Counted from the first letter of the stretch, positions 11,871 through 24,112 are shown. The stretch: DNA of 64,000 bases from Anticarsia gemmatalis (GCF_050436995.1 NC_134767.1:9610001-9674000); one strand, 5' to 3'. Notes: generated by a model from the letters alone, not told the origin. Translations and numbers: made by a program.

Positions 11871-11926
11871 GACCGCCGGTTACGAGTACTACGCACCCGA
11901 CCTTTTTGCAAGACAACACATAACAT
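11871..11926 (+). CDS. Candidate terminal coding exon, plus strand
   Basis: A long pyrimidine tract ends in TTTTACAG at 11870, an excellent acceptor. The following 50 bases are GC-richer than their surroundings. One frame gives PPVTSTTHPTFLQDNT then TAA. A second stays open longer (TAGYEYYAPDLFARQ...) into AT-rich sequence. Polyadenylation-type AATAAA signals follow at about 12164 and 12438. This fits the last exon of a plus-strand gene whose upstream exons are not seen. The frame cannot be decided, and it could be a chance acceptor. Low to moderate confidence. Confidence 0.3.
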
Positions 11927-12481
11927 ATAACAATATACTATGTAGGTACTCTGCTAACGCCATAATAACATACTTTTATGATCACCTTTACAATTTAAAT
12001 TCTATTGTGTTGTTAAACACTAATAAGAATAACATATTTTATAATATTCATTTGCATATGTTTTAAATCATCTTTAACTTTGCTATAACCTTTAGTTACC
12101 TATAGTGGTCAAGTTTTTTAATGCCTTTGATAATTATAAGGTGTTAGACCACACTTAAACCTTAATAAAATGTCTCATTTTGAAATAACTTTTGTATGAG
12201 ACAATATTCCAGGTAATTTTATTTTAGGCACTTATTCATTTTGCCATTGTATCGTTTGAGGGGATTTTCAAATAAAATAAGTTATGTTTTTCGCCGTGTT
12301 AAGAACTATCACATCGCTAAAATCTTATTAAAGTTGGTTTAGAATTGAAGCTGCAACTACGTTACAAATGTACTTAGCTTAAAATGGCATTGCATGTCAT
12401 GCCTTCGTGTCAAACTGTAAGCTTATATTGCTTTTTAATAAATAAAAAGGCTTTTTTAAATTTCATTGTGTAATGTACCTA

Positions 12482-12636
12482 AGAGCCATGCCTCACTAGG
12501 AGGCCATGGCGGCGTCCCTGGAAAAATGCCACGTTGCCACACCGTCGCCACGTGAGTTAGTTGTCTCATTTCAATATTAACTGCTTGGATACGTAGCCAT
12601 CGTCGCCGCCATGGCGTCCTAGTGAGGCAGGGCTCT
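12482..12636. mobile_element. 155-bp MITE with 33-bp terminal inverted repeats
   Basis: AGAGCCATGCCTCACTAGGA...GGCGGCG is mirrored at the right end with two mismatches. GC-rich ends in AT-rich DNA; no coding. Confidence 0.8.
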
Positions 12637-12657
12637 AAAGGTGTAGAAAATACACCA

Positions 12658-12856
12658 GTGTTTTGCCGTCTTACATTAGTCCCATGTAATAGGAAGCAAA
12701 CCTTTTGCCATATACCTGACACATTACCAAACTCAAAGCCACTATTAAGATTTTTTTAAATAAATTAGAAAAAACTAACAGATCTTTGTAAACCCAGGAA
12801 TCGAACACGAGACTTCATGATCAGCAGTCGGATACACTATCGGCCGCGCTATAGAG
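12658..12856 (-). mobile_element. tRNA-type SINE (S6)
   Basis: Contains AGTCCCATGTAATAGG, ACCAAACTC, an A-rich middle, GGAATCGAACACGAGAC (B box complement) and CACTATCGGCCGCGCTATAG (A box complement). Confidence 0.7.
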
Positions 12857-13742
12857 GTAATCACAAATAAATACAGGAAGTAAAAGATCCTTTTGGTCGC
12901 CTCTTAACTACATTTAATATCCATACAAAATTTGTAAAAGCAGTTAAAAACACATAAACATCGGAAAGACCTGTACACAAAATAAATACAAATTTATTTA
13001 ACGATCTGTGACCAGTTACATTTTGCTAACCGTACCAAATGAAAAGGAAAAAACAGTCGTGAAAATGAACTTAAATATTTGCGTTTCATGTTCAGACAAA
13101 ACAATATGTATTTCAAATTGGACTGCATTTGTGGTGCAAAGAAAACCTGCAATATTCACAAGTAATAAATGTTTTTAAACTAGGAGTTTTTGTTCGTTAC
13201 AAACATGTATACGTTTAATATAAAAAGACATTTATGTATAAAAAAACAACGCATAGATTCGACATAAGATAAAAGACAATACATAACAATTTAATACGGT
13301 CGTCCAATATTAGGCATTTTAGCGGAATAAATATATCAAAAAGACAAAATAGAGACTTTGTAGTGCGGAAGTAAATAATAATTTGTTTCCTCCTTCTAAA
13401 ATAGTATTTAGCAATAAAGTATTTTTTTGGATATCGGCCTTATATTTTCCTTATAGAGATGTCGCTAAAATTGGTAATAGTCGATTACTGCTGAAGGACA
13501 ATTTTACAATAGCGGTGATTTGTAATAGATTTAAAACTACCTGCTAAGTAATTAAGAAAATAAAGTTTAAATGAACTTTTGTGCCTGTATTCCTTACATA
13601 GCTATTAATGTAAACGTCAAAAAGTATGAACTCTTTTTGACAGCTGAATAAAATTTGTTCCAATGAATGCATGGCTAAAATTTCGTTAAAAAATACACAC
13701 TAAAACTGTTTTTTTTTGTGAAATTCCAATGCAAGCAGACCA
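12857..13742. other. AT-rich, nothing recognised
   Basis: No ORF, splice-bounded exon or TE termini found. Confidence 0.5.
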
Positions 13743-13914
13743 GGGGGGCTATCACGTATCTGAGTTGTCAAACATTTGAAGGCCATTATGCTGTACATTG
13801 TTTTCTCTCTTAGAATATTGTGATTACCACGTTACGTCAAAGCAGCAATGTACTGAATAGTGACCATAAATTTGACGTGCACTGGCTGTCAACTGAGATA
13901 CGTGATAAGCCCGC
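13743..13914. mobile_element. MITE with CACGTATCTCAGTTGACA-type ends
   Basis: Left GGGGGCTATCACGTATCTGA and right CAACTGAGATACGTGATAAG are inverted. The interior has ACGTTACGTCAAAGCAGCAA, shared with 20502-20650. Confidence 0.75.
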
Positions 13915-14182
13915 TGAAGGTAAAAGAAGTATTTATAAAAAAATAAATTCCTTAGAAAATAATAATGTCTCCACAACAAAGACAATAAATCGATAACAAC
14001 AATAAATCTCTTTGTATAAACAAAAGTCAGTTATTGGAGGCGATGACTAAAGCGCAGTGACTTCAAGCCCTTGAGTGACAGGACTCGTGCCAAGTAAGTG
14101 ATGCATGGACGGACGTGTTATTATGTATATAGTTAGTTATATTTTGTATACTGCGACATTCTACATAAGCTTTGCGAGTTTA

Positions 14183-14301
14183 ACCTCCGGTTTCTGAGGT
14201 ACATATAGCGGCAGTTTATCTATTCAATAGCGCTAAAACCCATACAAAAAAGACGCTACTGAATAGATAAACTACCGCTAAATGTACTCAGAAACCGGGG
14301 G
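14183..14301. mobile_element. Fold-back MITE (CCCCCGGTTTCTGAG ends), TTA target
   Basis: Inverted arms ending ACCTCCGGTTTCTGAGGTAC, with TAGTTTATCTATTCAATAGC next to the centre and TTA on both sides, as in PIF/Harbinger-type elements. Confidence 0.8.
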
Positions 14302-15240
14302 TTAGTTATTTTACTAAAATCAAGATTTGGATGGGTAGCCGTTTATGAAAAGTAGTTGCAGATTTATTGGATCGAAGACATCGGTGAGGGCAAACTAAGA
14401 TTTAAAGTAAAATAAAAATATTATGAAGATTTTCTTTGCGAAGAAAAATCATTCCAATTTACGGGTTTAAAAACTTTTTAATACACAAGCTTACAATGCA
14501 AAAGTAAAGAAAAACACCTTTATTACAATAACTAAATTATTTTAGCCATATTTAAGCCGCCATAAATGCCTTCAATAAAATGAAACCTTACCTGCTGTCA
14601 CAAAATTGCACAATATTAACCCTTAACGGAGAATAATATTTTGCAATATTGTGCAATATGAGTGTTACAAACAAAAATATTCTACCCTCAAAGGATGACT
14701 TTAACCAATGAACTCAAGAATCTAAATGTCCTCACAATTCCAATATTTCAAAGAAAACCCTTTGATTCATTCGACCGTGAGAGACTCATTCTCGATTTTA
14801 TATTATTAGCTTGAATTCCTGACACTTTATTTTAAGCACACATATTTATATATACACTAATGTATCCTGTGTCCTTAATGTATGGATTAAATCATGCTTC
14901 AAGATTAAATGTCTTTGATTCAGACTTTCCCAGAAAATTCATATCAACAGTCACTATATTATAATAATATATAAAACAAAGTCGCTTTCCCCTGTCTGTC
15001 CATATGTAAGTATGCTTAGATTGGCCAGTTTCAATGAAACTGACCGCCGTAGCCGTATATCGGCTAGGAGGACATTATTATGCTTAGATTTTTAACTAAG
15101 ATTAGATTAGAGATTTTTTTAGATAACTATGCAACTGATTTAGATGTGATTTTATAAATAGATTCAGAGTAAGGTTTAAGTATATTATAATTTGTTTAGG
15201 TTAATGATGTAACTTGAGCGCTGCCCGAGCGGGTCGCTTG
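14302..15240. other. AT-rich, nothing coding
   Basis: ATTGCACAATATT (14605 on) is mirrored at 14645-14657; otherwise only the S3 tail. Confidence 0.5.
15022..15085 (+). mobile_element. S3-type SINE 3' end fragment
   Basis: Matches the last 60 bases of the full S3 element at 38080-38141 (CAGTTTCAATGAAACTGACC to GGACATTATTAT). Confidence 0.75.
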
Positions 15241-15350
15241 TAATATTATAAATGCGAAAGATTGTCTGTCTGTAACACTTTCACGGTTAAACTGATGAAC
15301 CAAAATTGATGATTTTAACATGAGATATGGCAAGGCTCTACCAAGTTGTC
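15241..15350 (+). mobile_element. Helitron 5' fragment
   Basis: AATATTATAAATGCGAAAG and CTGTCTGTAAC... AACTGATGAACCAAAATTG resemble the family B 5' half; no 3' terminus. Confidence 0.55.
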
Positions 15351-15495
15351 GGATTATAATAGTGTCATTCGCTGTCTAGAAAGTGTAACTTCCACATATG
15401 CTAGACTACTTTCCATCCTTTCATAGAAAAGATACAATAAAATAAGACATATTCGGTAAAATCCGCCGGTAAAGCTATGTTCGGTCTTCTTCTTA

Positions 15496-15742
15496 TCGTA
15501 TGGTTAGTGGTCAACCTAGTATCAAAGTTGTTCAAGCCGCCCGCAAGCCTTTGATTTGGCTGAACGACTGTTATCATAATTGACAATAACCGGGACCGAC
15601 TTTTTACGTGCCCTCAGAAGCACGGAGACGCCCAGTTCAAATACTACTATGCGGGCACCCATCTATGGAATGACCGCGCCAAAGTTTGCTTAACCCACAG
15701 AACGTTTATCGACCGGTGAGCGCAACTGGCTACAGGCGCCTT
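15496..15742 (-). mobile_element. 5S-headed SINE (S1), near full length
   Basis: Complete S1 in reverse orientation with an intact AGATGGGTG(C)CCGC block and GGCGCC head end. Confidence 0.75.
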
Positions 15743-15918
15743 TATATTCGGTAAAAATACACGTATTTGGTAAAACCTGAGGTGTGACCGACTAGTTATT
15801 GTGTTTGAGTTACATATTAGCATGTTGAAAGGACCTTTGTCAATGTTGAGTAAATTATATGAAGCTAAGAATAGAAATTATTAGCCCCAGTACAAATTCA
15901 TATTGTTGTCTATACTAA

Positions 15919-16165
15919 TCTATACTAATATTATAAAGCTGAAGAGTTTGTTTGTTTGTTTGAACGCGCTAATCACAGGAACTTCTGGTCCGATTTGAAA
16001 ACTTTCAGTGTTAGATAGTTCATTTATCGAGGAAGGTTATAGGCTATATATCATCACGCTACGACCAATAGGAGCAGAGTACCAGTAAAAGATGTAACAA
16101 AAAAGGGGAAAAAATTTACCCATTCTCTCTTATGTGACGCAAGCGAAGTTGCGCGGGTCTGCTAG
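15919..16165 (+). mobile_element. Non-autonomous Helitron, family A
   Basis: TC start after a duplicated CTATACTAAT; 3' end GCGCGGGTCTGCTAG|T. Confidence 0.85.
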
Positions 16166-16315
16166 TTTATTATATTCGTGTTAAAAAGAGAATCTTTGAA
16201 GTATCTGCTGATCATGAGGTCCTGAGTTCGATTCCATATAAAAACTATTGCTACTATCTTCTCGTGTACGAAGTTTGACCCATGATTTAGCTTTATAAGG
16301 ATAGATTTTAAAAAA

Positions 16316-16440
16316 AATCTGTTCAACTGCAGTTCCGATAATGGCGTAGAAAATGGTATATCATTTTGCTTTATATGGAGTTTTTTGAAAAATCTGTTCA
16401 CCTGCAGTTGCGATAATGGCGTAGAAAATGGTATACCTTA
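16316..16440. repeat. 75-bp period tandem duplication
   Basis: AATCTGTTCA(A/C)CTGCAGTT followed by CGATAATGGCGTAGAAAATG occurs at 16316 and 16391. Confidence 0.8.
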
Positions 16441-16831
16441 TAGCATTGAACAGTTCGAAACTATGAATGTTTTTTTACGTATTTTACCTCAACCGGGACT
16501 CAAACTAAATACACTGATATTCACAAAAACAACTACTTTCTTATACCACTCCTACAATTACCATTCCTCATTCACAACAAGTACATACTAATTTGTCTCC
16601 AAACGACCCAAGCAACCCAAATTGTACCAAAATTATACATTTTCTCAAGAAATACGTCTTTAACACAGCATTCGCGGTTTAATTGTACTAATTAATTGGA
16701 AATTATTCGCAATCCACACGACATATTAAATATAAATTGTACTCCTTCATGCGGTCATACTTTATGAGTTTAAGACTAAGGTTTTATATACGAAACGTAG
16801 CGATAATCATATTATATATGGAGTATACTCG

Positions 16832-17245
16832 TACATGCATAATATCACGCCTGTTATACCCAAAGGTTTAGGCTAAGATGTATGAAATACACCCATGTTG
16901 TGAATTAACAGTGTAATTCCTAAAAGGGGGGGGACGGGGACGGGGACGAGACCATTGCCCAACTCTAAGGCGTTCATCTAGAGCACCCGTTCGAATAGCA
17001 CCTTCGCGAAAAGCACCTAGCCTGGACCACGAAGGGCCATCAATATAATTATGTATTTGGCAGGTGCTATTCAAACGGGTGCTCTAGATGGACTACCTCC
17101 CAAACTCCGGGCTAGTATTGAAAGAATGTAATATAAATTACGAAAGACTACTAACACTTTGCTGACCTAGGAATCGAACACGCGATCTGCGATGTTCATG
17201 ATCGCAGTCGGATACACTATCGACCGTGCTGCAGTGGCAGGCGTA
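16832..17245 (-). mobile_element. tRNA-type SINE (S6) split by a MITE
   Basis: From ATGCATAATATCACGCCTG through GGAATCGAACACGCGATC to CTATCGACCGTGCTGCAGTG, with a fold-back MITE at 16975-17090 inserted in its middle. Confidence 0.65.
16975..17090. mobile_element. Fold-back MITE in an S6 SINE
   Basis: CATCTAGAGCACCCGTTCGA (16975 on, 29-nt arm) mirrored at 17062-17090 with one mismatch. A single arm appears at 21530-21560. Confidence 0.8.
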
Positions 17246-17814
17246 ATCCTTTCTGTTTAATAAAAGAAAGTAAGCAAGCGCCGAGTAACTTTGTATGTCA
17301 GAATATAGCCGCAAGGCGCTGCGAGGTTTTAAATATTAATTTGGATAGGCTTTGCTGACAAGATTTTGTCACATGCATACATTAAATTCTTTCTAGTTCT
17401 CATAGGGTTAGGTAGGCAGAGAGCAAAAAAGAACGATAATAACAAACTTCCCTTGCTTTATACATATCCATAATATATCTTGTCATCTTTATTGAATGTA
17501 GTTTAAAATAAATAAAATTGATCTGCTTCCCGCTCTCTCAATTTCTGTCAAACCTTCCTAATTTGAGTCACAGTGTACAAATGTACGTAAATGTGAAGTT
17601 ATTTGTGTTATTATACGATACTGCTATAATTCAGTGCTGTTGAGCGAGCATGCTCGTACAAAGGTGAAACAACGCTCTCACGCATTAACGCGTCATGTGA
17701 CTTGTAAGGACGGCTGTAAGAGGACGACTTTTATATAAAAAAATATATTTTGCGATATACTTAAACATATAAACTAGATTGTGTTGAGTACAATAAATAA
17801 ATAAATATAACTCA

Positions 17815-18048
17815 CTAGCTGACACATAAGAGAGAATGGGTCAAAATGTTCCCCGTTTTTGTAACATTTTTTACTGGTATTCTGCTCCTATTGTTAGTAG
17901 CGTGATGAAATATAGCCTGTAGCCTTCCTCGATAAATGGACTATCTAACACTGAAACTAAAGAATTTTTCAAATCGGACTCGTAGTTCCTGTGATTAGCT
18001 CGTTCAAACAAACAAACAAACTCTTCAGCTTTATAATATTAGTATAGA
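17815..18048 (-). mobile_element. Family A Helitron lacking the 3' hairpin
   Basis: CTAGCTGACACATAAGAG shows a precise loss of the CCGCGCAACTTCGCTTGCGT hairpin segment present in sister copies; 5' TC end at 18048. Confidence 0.8.
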
Positions 18049-18862
18049 TAGTATAGATTTAATTTCATATTATTATTTCATTACCAAATTACATTTCGCA
18101 TTAATCCATAAAAGGTTTACAATGGAATCAAATTACTTTAATGAATTTTAATCTACATATGTATATTATTTAGTTAACACCTACGAGTATGTACGTGATC
18201 AGCATTTAACTTGCAAACGTTAAAATGATGAATTGCAAATTATTTTAATTGCAGTTGTAATAAAATCATATTATTTATGCAGAATCATATTCCTAGATTG
18301 TTTGACGTCAATAGTAAATGCTTAGTCTTAATAATGCTATACATGCAAAAATGTGTATGGATGTATGTTACGGTTTCTCAAAAACCTTTTGAACTTTTAT
18401 GCGATATGGTGTATGGATAGATAGACAAATACTATATAATATATGTATCCCAGAAAATCAGAAGTTATAGTTTAACAATTAGTAGAGAACCTTGTATGTA
18501 AGGTTTACGGCTGGTGGCGGGATAAAATAAAAACAAAATTTAGAATATTAGCAGGCTTATGCAACTGACGGAGACTTAGTTGAAACAATAACTTTATTTT
18601 GAAATTATGCAGGACTATTAATAACGCTCTAGATCGGGCTAAGGCTGTCTACTAAGTTGTCGGACTATATTAAGATCATATTTCAAGATTGTGACGTCAG
18701 TCATAAATGCTAGATAGTACATAATTATGGTAGTTTTGTTATTTCTGTCAGCCACTCGTAATGTCCTATTGTCTGCTAACACGTATAATTTGTATTATAG
18801 AGGGGTATGACAATGTACTGCACATGTGTGTTGGCAAATTAAGAATTTCTAACGTTTACGCC
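18049..18862. other. AT-rich, nothing recognised
   Basis: No supported feature. Confidence 0.5.
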
Positions 18863-18930
18863 AATTGACTCCGTGCGTGGCGCGGTCGGTAGTGGATCAT
18901 GAGGTCTCGGGTTCTAATCCCGAGTGGAAA
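18863..18930 (+). mobile_element. tRNA-type SINE head fragment
   Basis: CTCCGTGCGTGGCGCGGTCGGTAGTGG plus GGTCTCGGGTTCTAATCCCGAG resemble S3 boxes A and B with the region between them deleted. Confidence 0.6.
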
Positions 18931-18979
18931 AGTGACGCAACTCTTAAGTGACGCGAGCGAAGTTGCGCGGGTCAGCTAG
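18931..18979 (+). mobile_element. Family A Helitron 3' end fragment
   Basis: GTGACGCGAGCGAAGTTGCG then CGGGTCAGCTAG|T, joined directly to a SINE head. Confidence 0.7.
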
Positions 18980-19512
18980 TTTACATATTATATATAAAAA
19001 TACTGCCAATAACGAGGATCTTGGGGCAATTCCCGGGTTGGACAAAGTAGCATTGGACTTTTTAGTTTACGTTTGAATATTCCTCATGGTAGCCCGGAGT
19101 TTAACGTAACGTGCTCACTATATTGCAATAAGGTTGCCCCCTATTACATTACATATCCGTACATAGCATAGTAACTAAATAACTCATATACATACTTATA
19201 TAGGTGCATTAACAATCAGACTCAGAACAAACACTCGTGCTCATCACTCAAATATTTGTCTGAGATGTGATTCGAACCCACTACACGTGGCATTTAAGAA
19301 ATAAAGATTAACAGAACGTCTTAATGTTGTAGTCAGCCTAAAGTGTCACTTCCTCCGGTGAACACAAAATGTCACCGACCGACCTTGCCGTCTTATTTGC
19401 AGAGCTTTACTGGGTTCCGTATATAATATATTATGTATTGTTTAAACTTCGCATATGCTCTTCCTATGAAATTCAGCTTACATCTGTTTATATTCTAAGT
19501 AATTATAGTCTA

Positions 19513-19683
19513 TCTATACTACTAATTTTATAACTGTTAATTTGTGAGGATGGATGTATGTTTGTTACTCTGTCACGTAAAAACTACTAGACGGATTTTA
19601 AAGAAATTTGATACACCGATAGTTTATAACCTAGATTAATACATAGGATACTTTTAATCAAGGTTTTTTTACGTTGAAGCTAG
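19513..19683 (+). mobile_element. Non-autonomous Helitron, another family
   Basis: TCTATACTACTAATTTTATA start, GAGGATGGATGTATGTTTG, GTTGAAGCTAG|T end. A 5' fragment of family A (19684-19762) follows at once. Confidence 0.7.
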
Positions 19684-19762
19684 TAATAATATAAAGCTGA
19701 AGAGTTTGTTTGTTTGAACACGCTTATCTCAGGAACTGTTGGTTCTAATTTAAACATTATTT
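19684..19762 (+). mobile_element. Family A Helitron 5' fragment
   Basis: TAATATAAAGCTGAAGAGTT to GGAACTGTTGGTTCTAATTT only. Confidence 0.65.
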
Positions 19763-19817
19763 TACAGCAGCCAGTATCTGAAAGTAGTGTCTTCTATTCT
19801 TGTATGGTTAGACATTA

Positions 19818-20005
19818 TCTACACTAATATTATAAAGCTGAAGAGTTTGTTTGTTTGTTTGTTTGAACGCGCTAATCTCAGGAAGGTTATAGGCTAGGTA
19901 ACAATAAGAGCAGAGTACCAGTAAAAAATGTTACAAAAACGAGGAAAATTTTGACCCATTCTCTCTTATGTGACTTCTCTGATGGGATCTTATGTGGTCA
20001 GCTAG
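19818..20005 (+). mobile_element. Family A Helitron, internally rearranged
   Basis: Standard 5' end. The middle is deleted, and before GGTCAGCTAG|T the usual hairpin is replaced by TTCTCTGATGGGATCTTATG. Confidence 0.75.
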
Positions 20006-20501
20006 TGTATAATAACGGATATAAATTGGACAAGAAGTTAACACAATATTTTAATGAATATTCGTATTCATTGATTATATTTATTATCGTAGGCCTACAG
20101 TTTACAGTTATGTTGGAGATTTCAAAAATGTACTAGTGTATTATTTTAAAAGAATGTGTATGTATTTCAAAAAAACCTATTAACGACAAATAAACTGTAT
20201 TGTACATCACAAATCGCAGTCACAAAAACTCCCGATACACGAAACCACTTTTTGTGGTCCCAAATTGCAACTTGGTCGGGAACATACACCGGTTTGTTAC
20301 TGTTACATGTTATTACTAGCCCACCCAATGCACGGGTAAAAAGAGGAAAAAATTCATAGATTTTTTTAAAACGAAGCTGTGTTTGAACCCAAGTCTTTAA
20401 CTATCTCCCTGTCCAATTTTATGAATATTGATTCGGCGTTTTAGCGAAAAAAAAACTTTTTACTATTTAACTGTCTTGATCTCATATTTTGTGTTAATCT
20501 T

Positions 20502-20650
20502 GCGGGCTTATCACGTATCTCAGTTGACAACTAGTGTACTTCAAATTGATGGTCACTATTCAATGCATTGCTGCTTTGACGTAACGTGTTAATCAGTATA
20601 ACAGCAAAGTGGCTCTCAAATAGTTGTCAACTGAGATACGTGATATCCCC
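20502..20650. mobile_element. MITE, same family as 13743-13914
   Basis: GCGGGCTTATCACGTATCTC and GTCAACTGAGATACGTGATA ends; shared interior in opposite orientation. An interior-only piece lies at 63540-63640. Confidence 0.75.
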
Positions 20651-21969
20651 TCCGGTCAGTGTTTTAGACGTAAACAACCGATTAGATATTTAAATATATT
20701 ATATTTAAAATTTTAGAAATATGAGTTCACAAATCATTTTAATCGCTCCATTAAACTCAAAATGTATAAGATTGAGTTCACCTCAATAATAATATAGAAA
20801 GGTTTCAAATCCAGGACTTGTCAATAACAAGTCTTATACCTTAACCACTGTGCTATCACTTGTGTTATAAAGAAGAAGGGAAAAAGAAAATAGCACTAGG
20901 AAAATTCTAGAACAATTCATATTGGTTTATAGCAGGGAAATCCAAAGGAAATGAATACATATGCAAAGCTATAGAATTATAAACTATGCAAATAATAGTA
21001 ATGTTATGCAAGACTGATGAATGTGATTGAGGATAAAGATACTCATGATTTAGGTAACTTAGTGCTATGGGTGAGACATCGAAAAGTAATCACATTTTGT
21101 TAGACAAACTGTGTTTTGAGAAAAGTCTGATAAAATTTTATTTTAGAACTACCATGTTATATTTTATTATGAATAATAGACACATTTATTTACAAAAAAA
21201 ATAAGCAATTTAACATCACCAGTAATAATATAATACATCATTTCTTTAGATTTTTACCGGCACCGCTCCAGCTTCACCTGGTTCATAAACTTTAACCTAC
21301 TTTTTGAGTCAGTATATCTATCAAAAGAACCGCATGGATATTTTGTTGTGTAGTTTGAAGTTCTAGGTATACATAGGGTCAGACAACGGTGAGCCACTTT
21401 GTTTTATACCATGAAGTAATTAATGCGTAAGTCAGAGTCGGTATGCCAGACTGTCTGTTACACTATCAGCGCGAAACCATTGAGACATTTTCCAAAAAAA
21501 TCAGCATAAATAGTCAAAAACCCGAGGTAGTCCATCTGGAGCACCCGTTCGAAGGGTAGAAATGAAGGGTCAAATAAGAGAAGATTGGAGTAAGGGTAGT
21601 GGTGCGGGTGATCTCGACAAACAGGGCCATATAGGCGAGTTAGGTAGTTATAAAAGGAAAGCACTTAGGTACAAGTGAATCACATTCACAGAATGTTTAT
21701 CAAATACCTTACAGGAATTGATAGCTGATAATAGCACTTAACTGATTCATGGAATTACTCACAATATATGTGGTGTAATCTGTCAATCAAATTGTAGACT
21801 ACTACAGACTCAGAGTTAACTAGGATTTTCGAGTTATGATACTCCGGATGTAAAGATAAAATGGTTTTTCATGTAAGTAATAATTATTTATTATCAGCCC
21901 ATATTGTCCCACTGCAGGGATTAATAAGTAATAATAATAACCCTAAATTTCAACGACGTATGATAATAC
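20651..21969. other. Gene-free
   Basis: Contains a single MITE arm near 21530. A minus-strand frame near 21245-21290 (VYEPGEAGAVPVKI then stop) may be the end of a lost retroelement ORF. Confidence 0.4.
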
Positions 21970-22078
21970 TAGAGGCGTGTGGAAACCCTTCCCGTTTAAA
22001 TCCCGATGCCTCGGGAACTCCAGGATAAAAGAAGCCTATGAGTTATTCTGGGTCTTCAGCTACCTACATACCAAATCA
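21970..22078 (-). mobile_element. Family C Helitron fragment
   Basis: CGTGTGGAAACCCTTCCCG to TTCAGCTACCTACATACC; both termini missing. Confidence 0.65.
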
Positions 22079-22482
22079 TCACTTCACTACTTCACTTCAA
22101 TCATTCATCAATCATCAATTCATCACTTCAATGTGCACACTTCAGTATACAGGGTTTCAATGATCAAAAGATTGAGTATGATCAGCTACTTTTGGAGCTG
22201 ACTGTACCAATATCACGCCTTTTTCTAGGCAGAGACCAAAGTACGTCAAGCTTATATTGCTTCATTCACATCCATTTATCCAGGACTATTTTGAAGAACA
22301 TCACCGATCTGATCTGTGTATGTCTGATTCATGTTTTATGTAAAATATTGTCACATACATTAACTGCAGTACTTAAATACCTATCCAATATTTATAACTC
22401 TATAATAAAATACCTATCCAATATTTATACATTTAATATGTAACTTCCGTTCATATTTTATGGTACATCATTGTATAAAATA

Positions 22483-22693
22483 CTAGCGGCCGCCCGCGAC
22501 TTTGTCCGCGTGGAAACCCTTCCCGTGTAAATCCCAATCCCTTGGGAACTCAGGGATAAAAAGCCTATGTGTTATTCTTGGTCTTCAGCTGTCAAATTTC
22601 ATCAAATTTCATCGTTATCGGTTTAGTAATATTTGCGTGAAGGAGTATCAAACATCCGTACCTACATACATTCTCACAAACTTTCGCATAGGA
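22483..22693 (-). mobile_element. Non-autonomous Helitron, family C
   Basis: CTAGCGGCCGCCCGCGAC 3' end (minus). The 5' side ends ACAAACTTTCGCATAGGA, with TTATAATATTAGT lost. Confidence 0.75.
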
Positions 22694-22822
22694 TACTACG
22701 ATTTGCTCATATAGTCAGTAGTGTGTGTTGCTACCGCGTAGATGTCACAGGTTTGAATGCCGGATCGGGCGAAATTTTGTTCACATTATTTATATTTGAC
22801 ACTTAACTGAATACTAAGTACA

Positions 22823-22965
22823 TACATAACATCACGCCTTTTATACCCGAAGGTATAGGCAGAGGTGTATTAAATACACTCACGTTTCGACATTTACAAT
22901 GTTAGGCCCATGTAATAGAGGGCGAGCCTATTACCATATACCGGGTTCTCTACGATATATAAATA
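22823..22965 (-). mobile_element. S6 SINE fragment
   Basis: ACATAACATCACGCCTTTTA...CCCATGTAATAGAGGGCGAG; cut off just before the inverted mariner pair. Confidence 0.6.
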
Positions 22966-23445
22966 ATAAATTATACAGGGTGTCCCAAAACTCAACGATA
23001 ATCAGAGACAGGATGAAAGGCCAAATCATACCGGTTATAGGAAAAATAAAAAAAAAATCCATATCACTTAGTTCAGCAATAATAGACACTTTTCAAAAAA
23101 GTTGAAATTCCACACCCTTGGTCGCATTTTCAAGTCCTGTGATCACCAATGTCACAATTTCGCTGTGTTTTTTTGACTTTCGTGATCTTAATTAAATATG
23201 CTATTAATCGTATAACAAATTAATGCACAAAACATTGTTAATTTAATAAAAAAAGTTAAGTTTTTGTGAGTTATCTTTCTCAAAAATATCGTTAGTCAAC
23301 TTTGACGCTTCATACTGAAAGAAAAATGTACTACACTACCCTTGGCAAGTTATTTCAAAAGTTGGCGCATTTAATCAAGATTTCAAAATGGTATAACACT
23401 TGCCACTTTTCTTGCCATTAAAAATGTTATTTTTATTTGAACGAA

Positions 23446-23640
23446 GAGTATCGCAAAATGGATCGGACGCAGTGGTACAATTTTATGGCCTCCTCGTTCT
23501 CCCGATCTAAATCCAGTAGATATTTTTTACTGGGAATGCATAAAAGAAAAAGTATATTCGAAATCAATACAAAATCTATCAGAACTTCGCCAGAAAATTG
23601 ACACAGCGTCAGAAGAAATAAATGCAAGGAATTTTGCTTG
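23446..23640 (+). pseudogene. Transposase C-terminal remnant (left arm)
   Basis: This is the mirror copy of the right-arm remnant on the plus strand, with a small deletion and in-frame damage near its start (CGCAAAATGG versus CTCGCAAATGG). Confidence 0.7.
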
Positions 23641-23905
23641 ACTGGTGAAAAAATCTTTTGTACGCCGTTGCAGAGCCTGTATTCGTGCCAGAGGAAAGCA
23701 ATTATTTTTAGTAAAGAGGTAATTGAGTCAGTCCATAACAAATATTTAATATAATAAACATAATAGGTTATAATAATAAAAAAAAAACAATGAACGAACC
23801 ATCGATCTTATTTAATTATTCTCCTTAAACTAAAGTAATTCTGAATTGTTTTCCTCTAGCATGAATTCAGGCTCTGCAACGCCTTACAAAAGACCTTTGC
23901 ACCAG

Positions 23906-24112
23906 TCAATCAAAATTCATTGCATTTATTTCCTCTGACGCTGTGTCAAATTTCTGGCGAAGTTCTGATAGATTTTGTATTGATTTCGAATATACTTTTT
24001 CTTTTATGCATTCCCAGTAAAAAATATCTACTGGATTTAGATCGGGAGAACGAGGAGGCCATAAAATTGTACCACTGAGTCCGATCCATTTGCGAGGATA
24101 CTCTTCGTTCAA
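23906..24112 (-). pseudogene. Transposase C-terminal remnant (right arm)
   Basis: The minus-strand frame contains WPPRSPDLNPVDIFYWECIK, the conserved block around the third catalytic Asp of mariner-like DDE transposases. It continues KVYSKSIQNLSELRQKFDTA and stops. Only about 60 of the roughly 350 family residues remain. Confidence 0.8.

Noticed and set aside
23433..23741. 102-codon minus-strand ORF in the left mariner arm
   Set aside because: Antisense of the transposase remnant; no motif.
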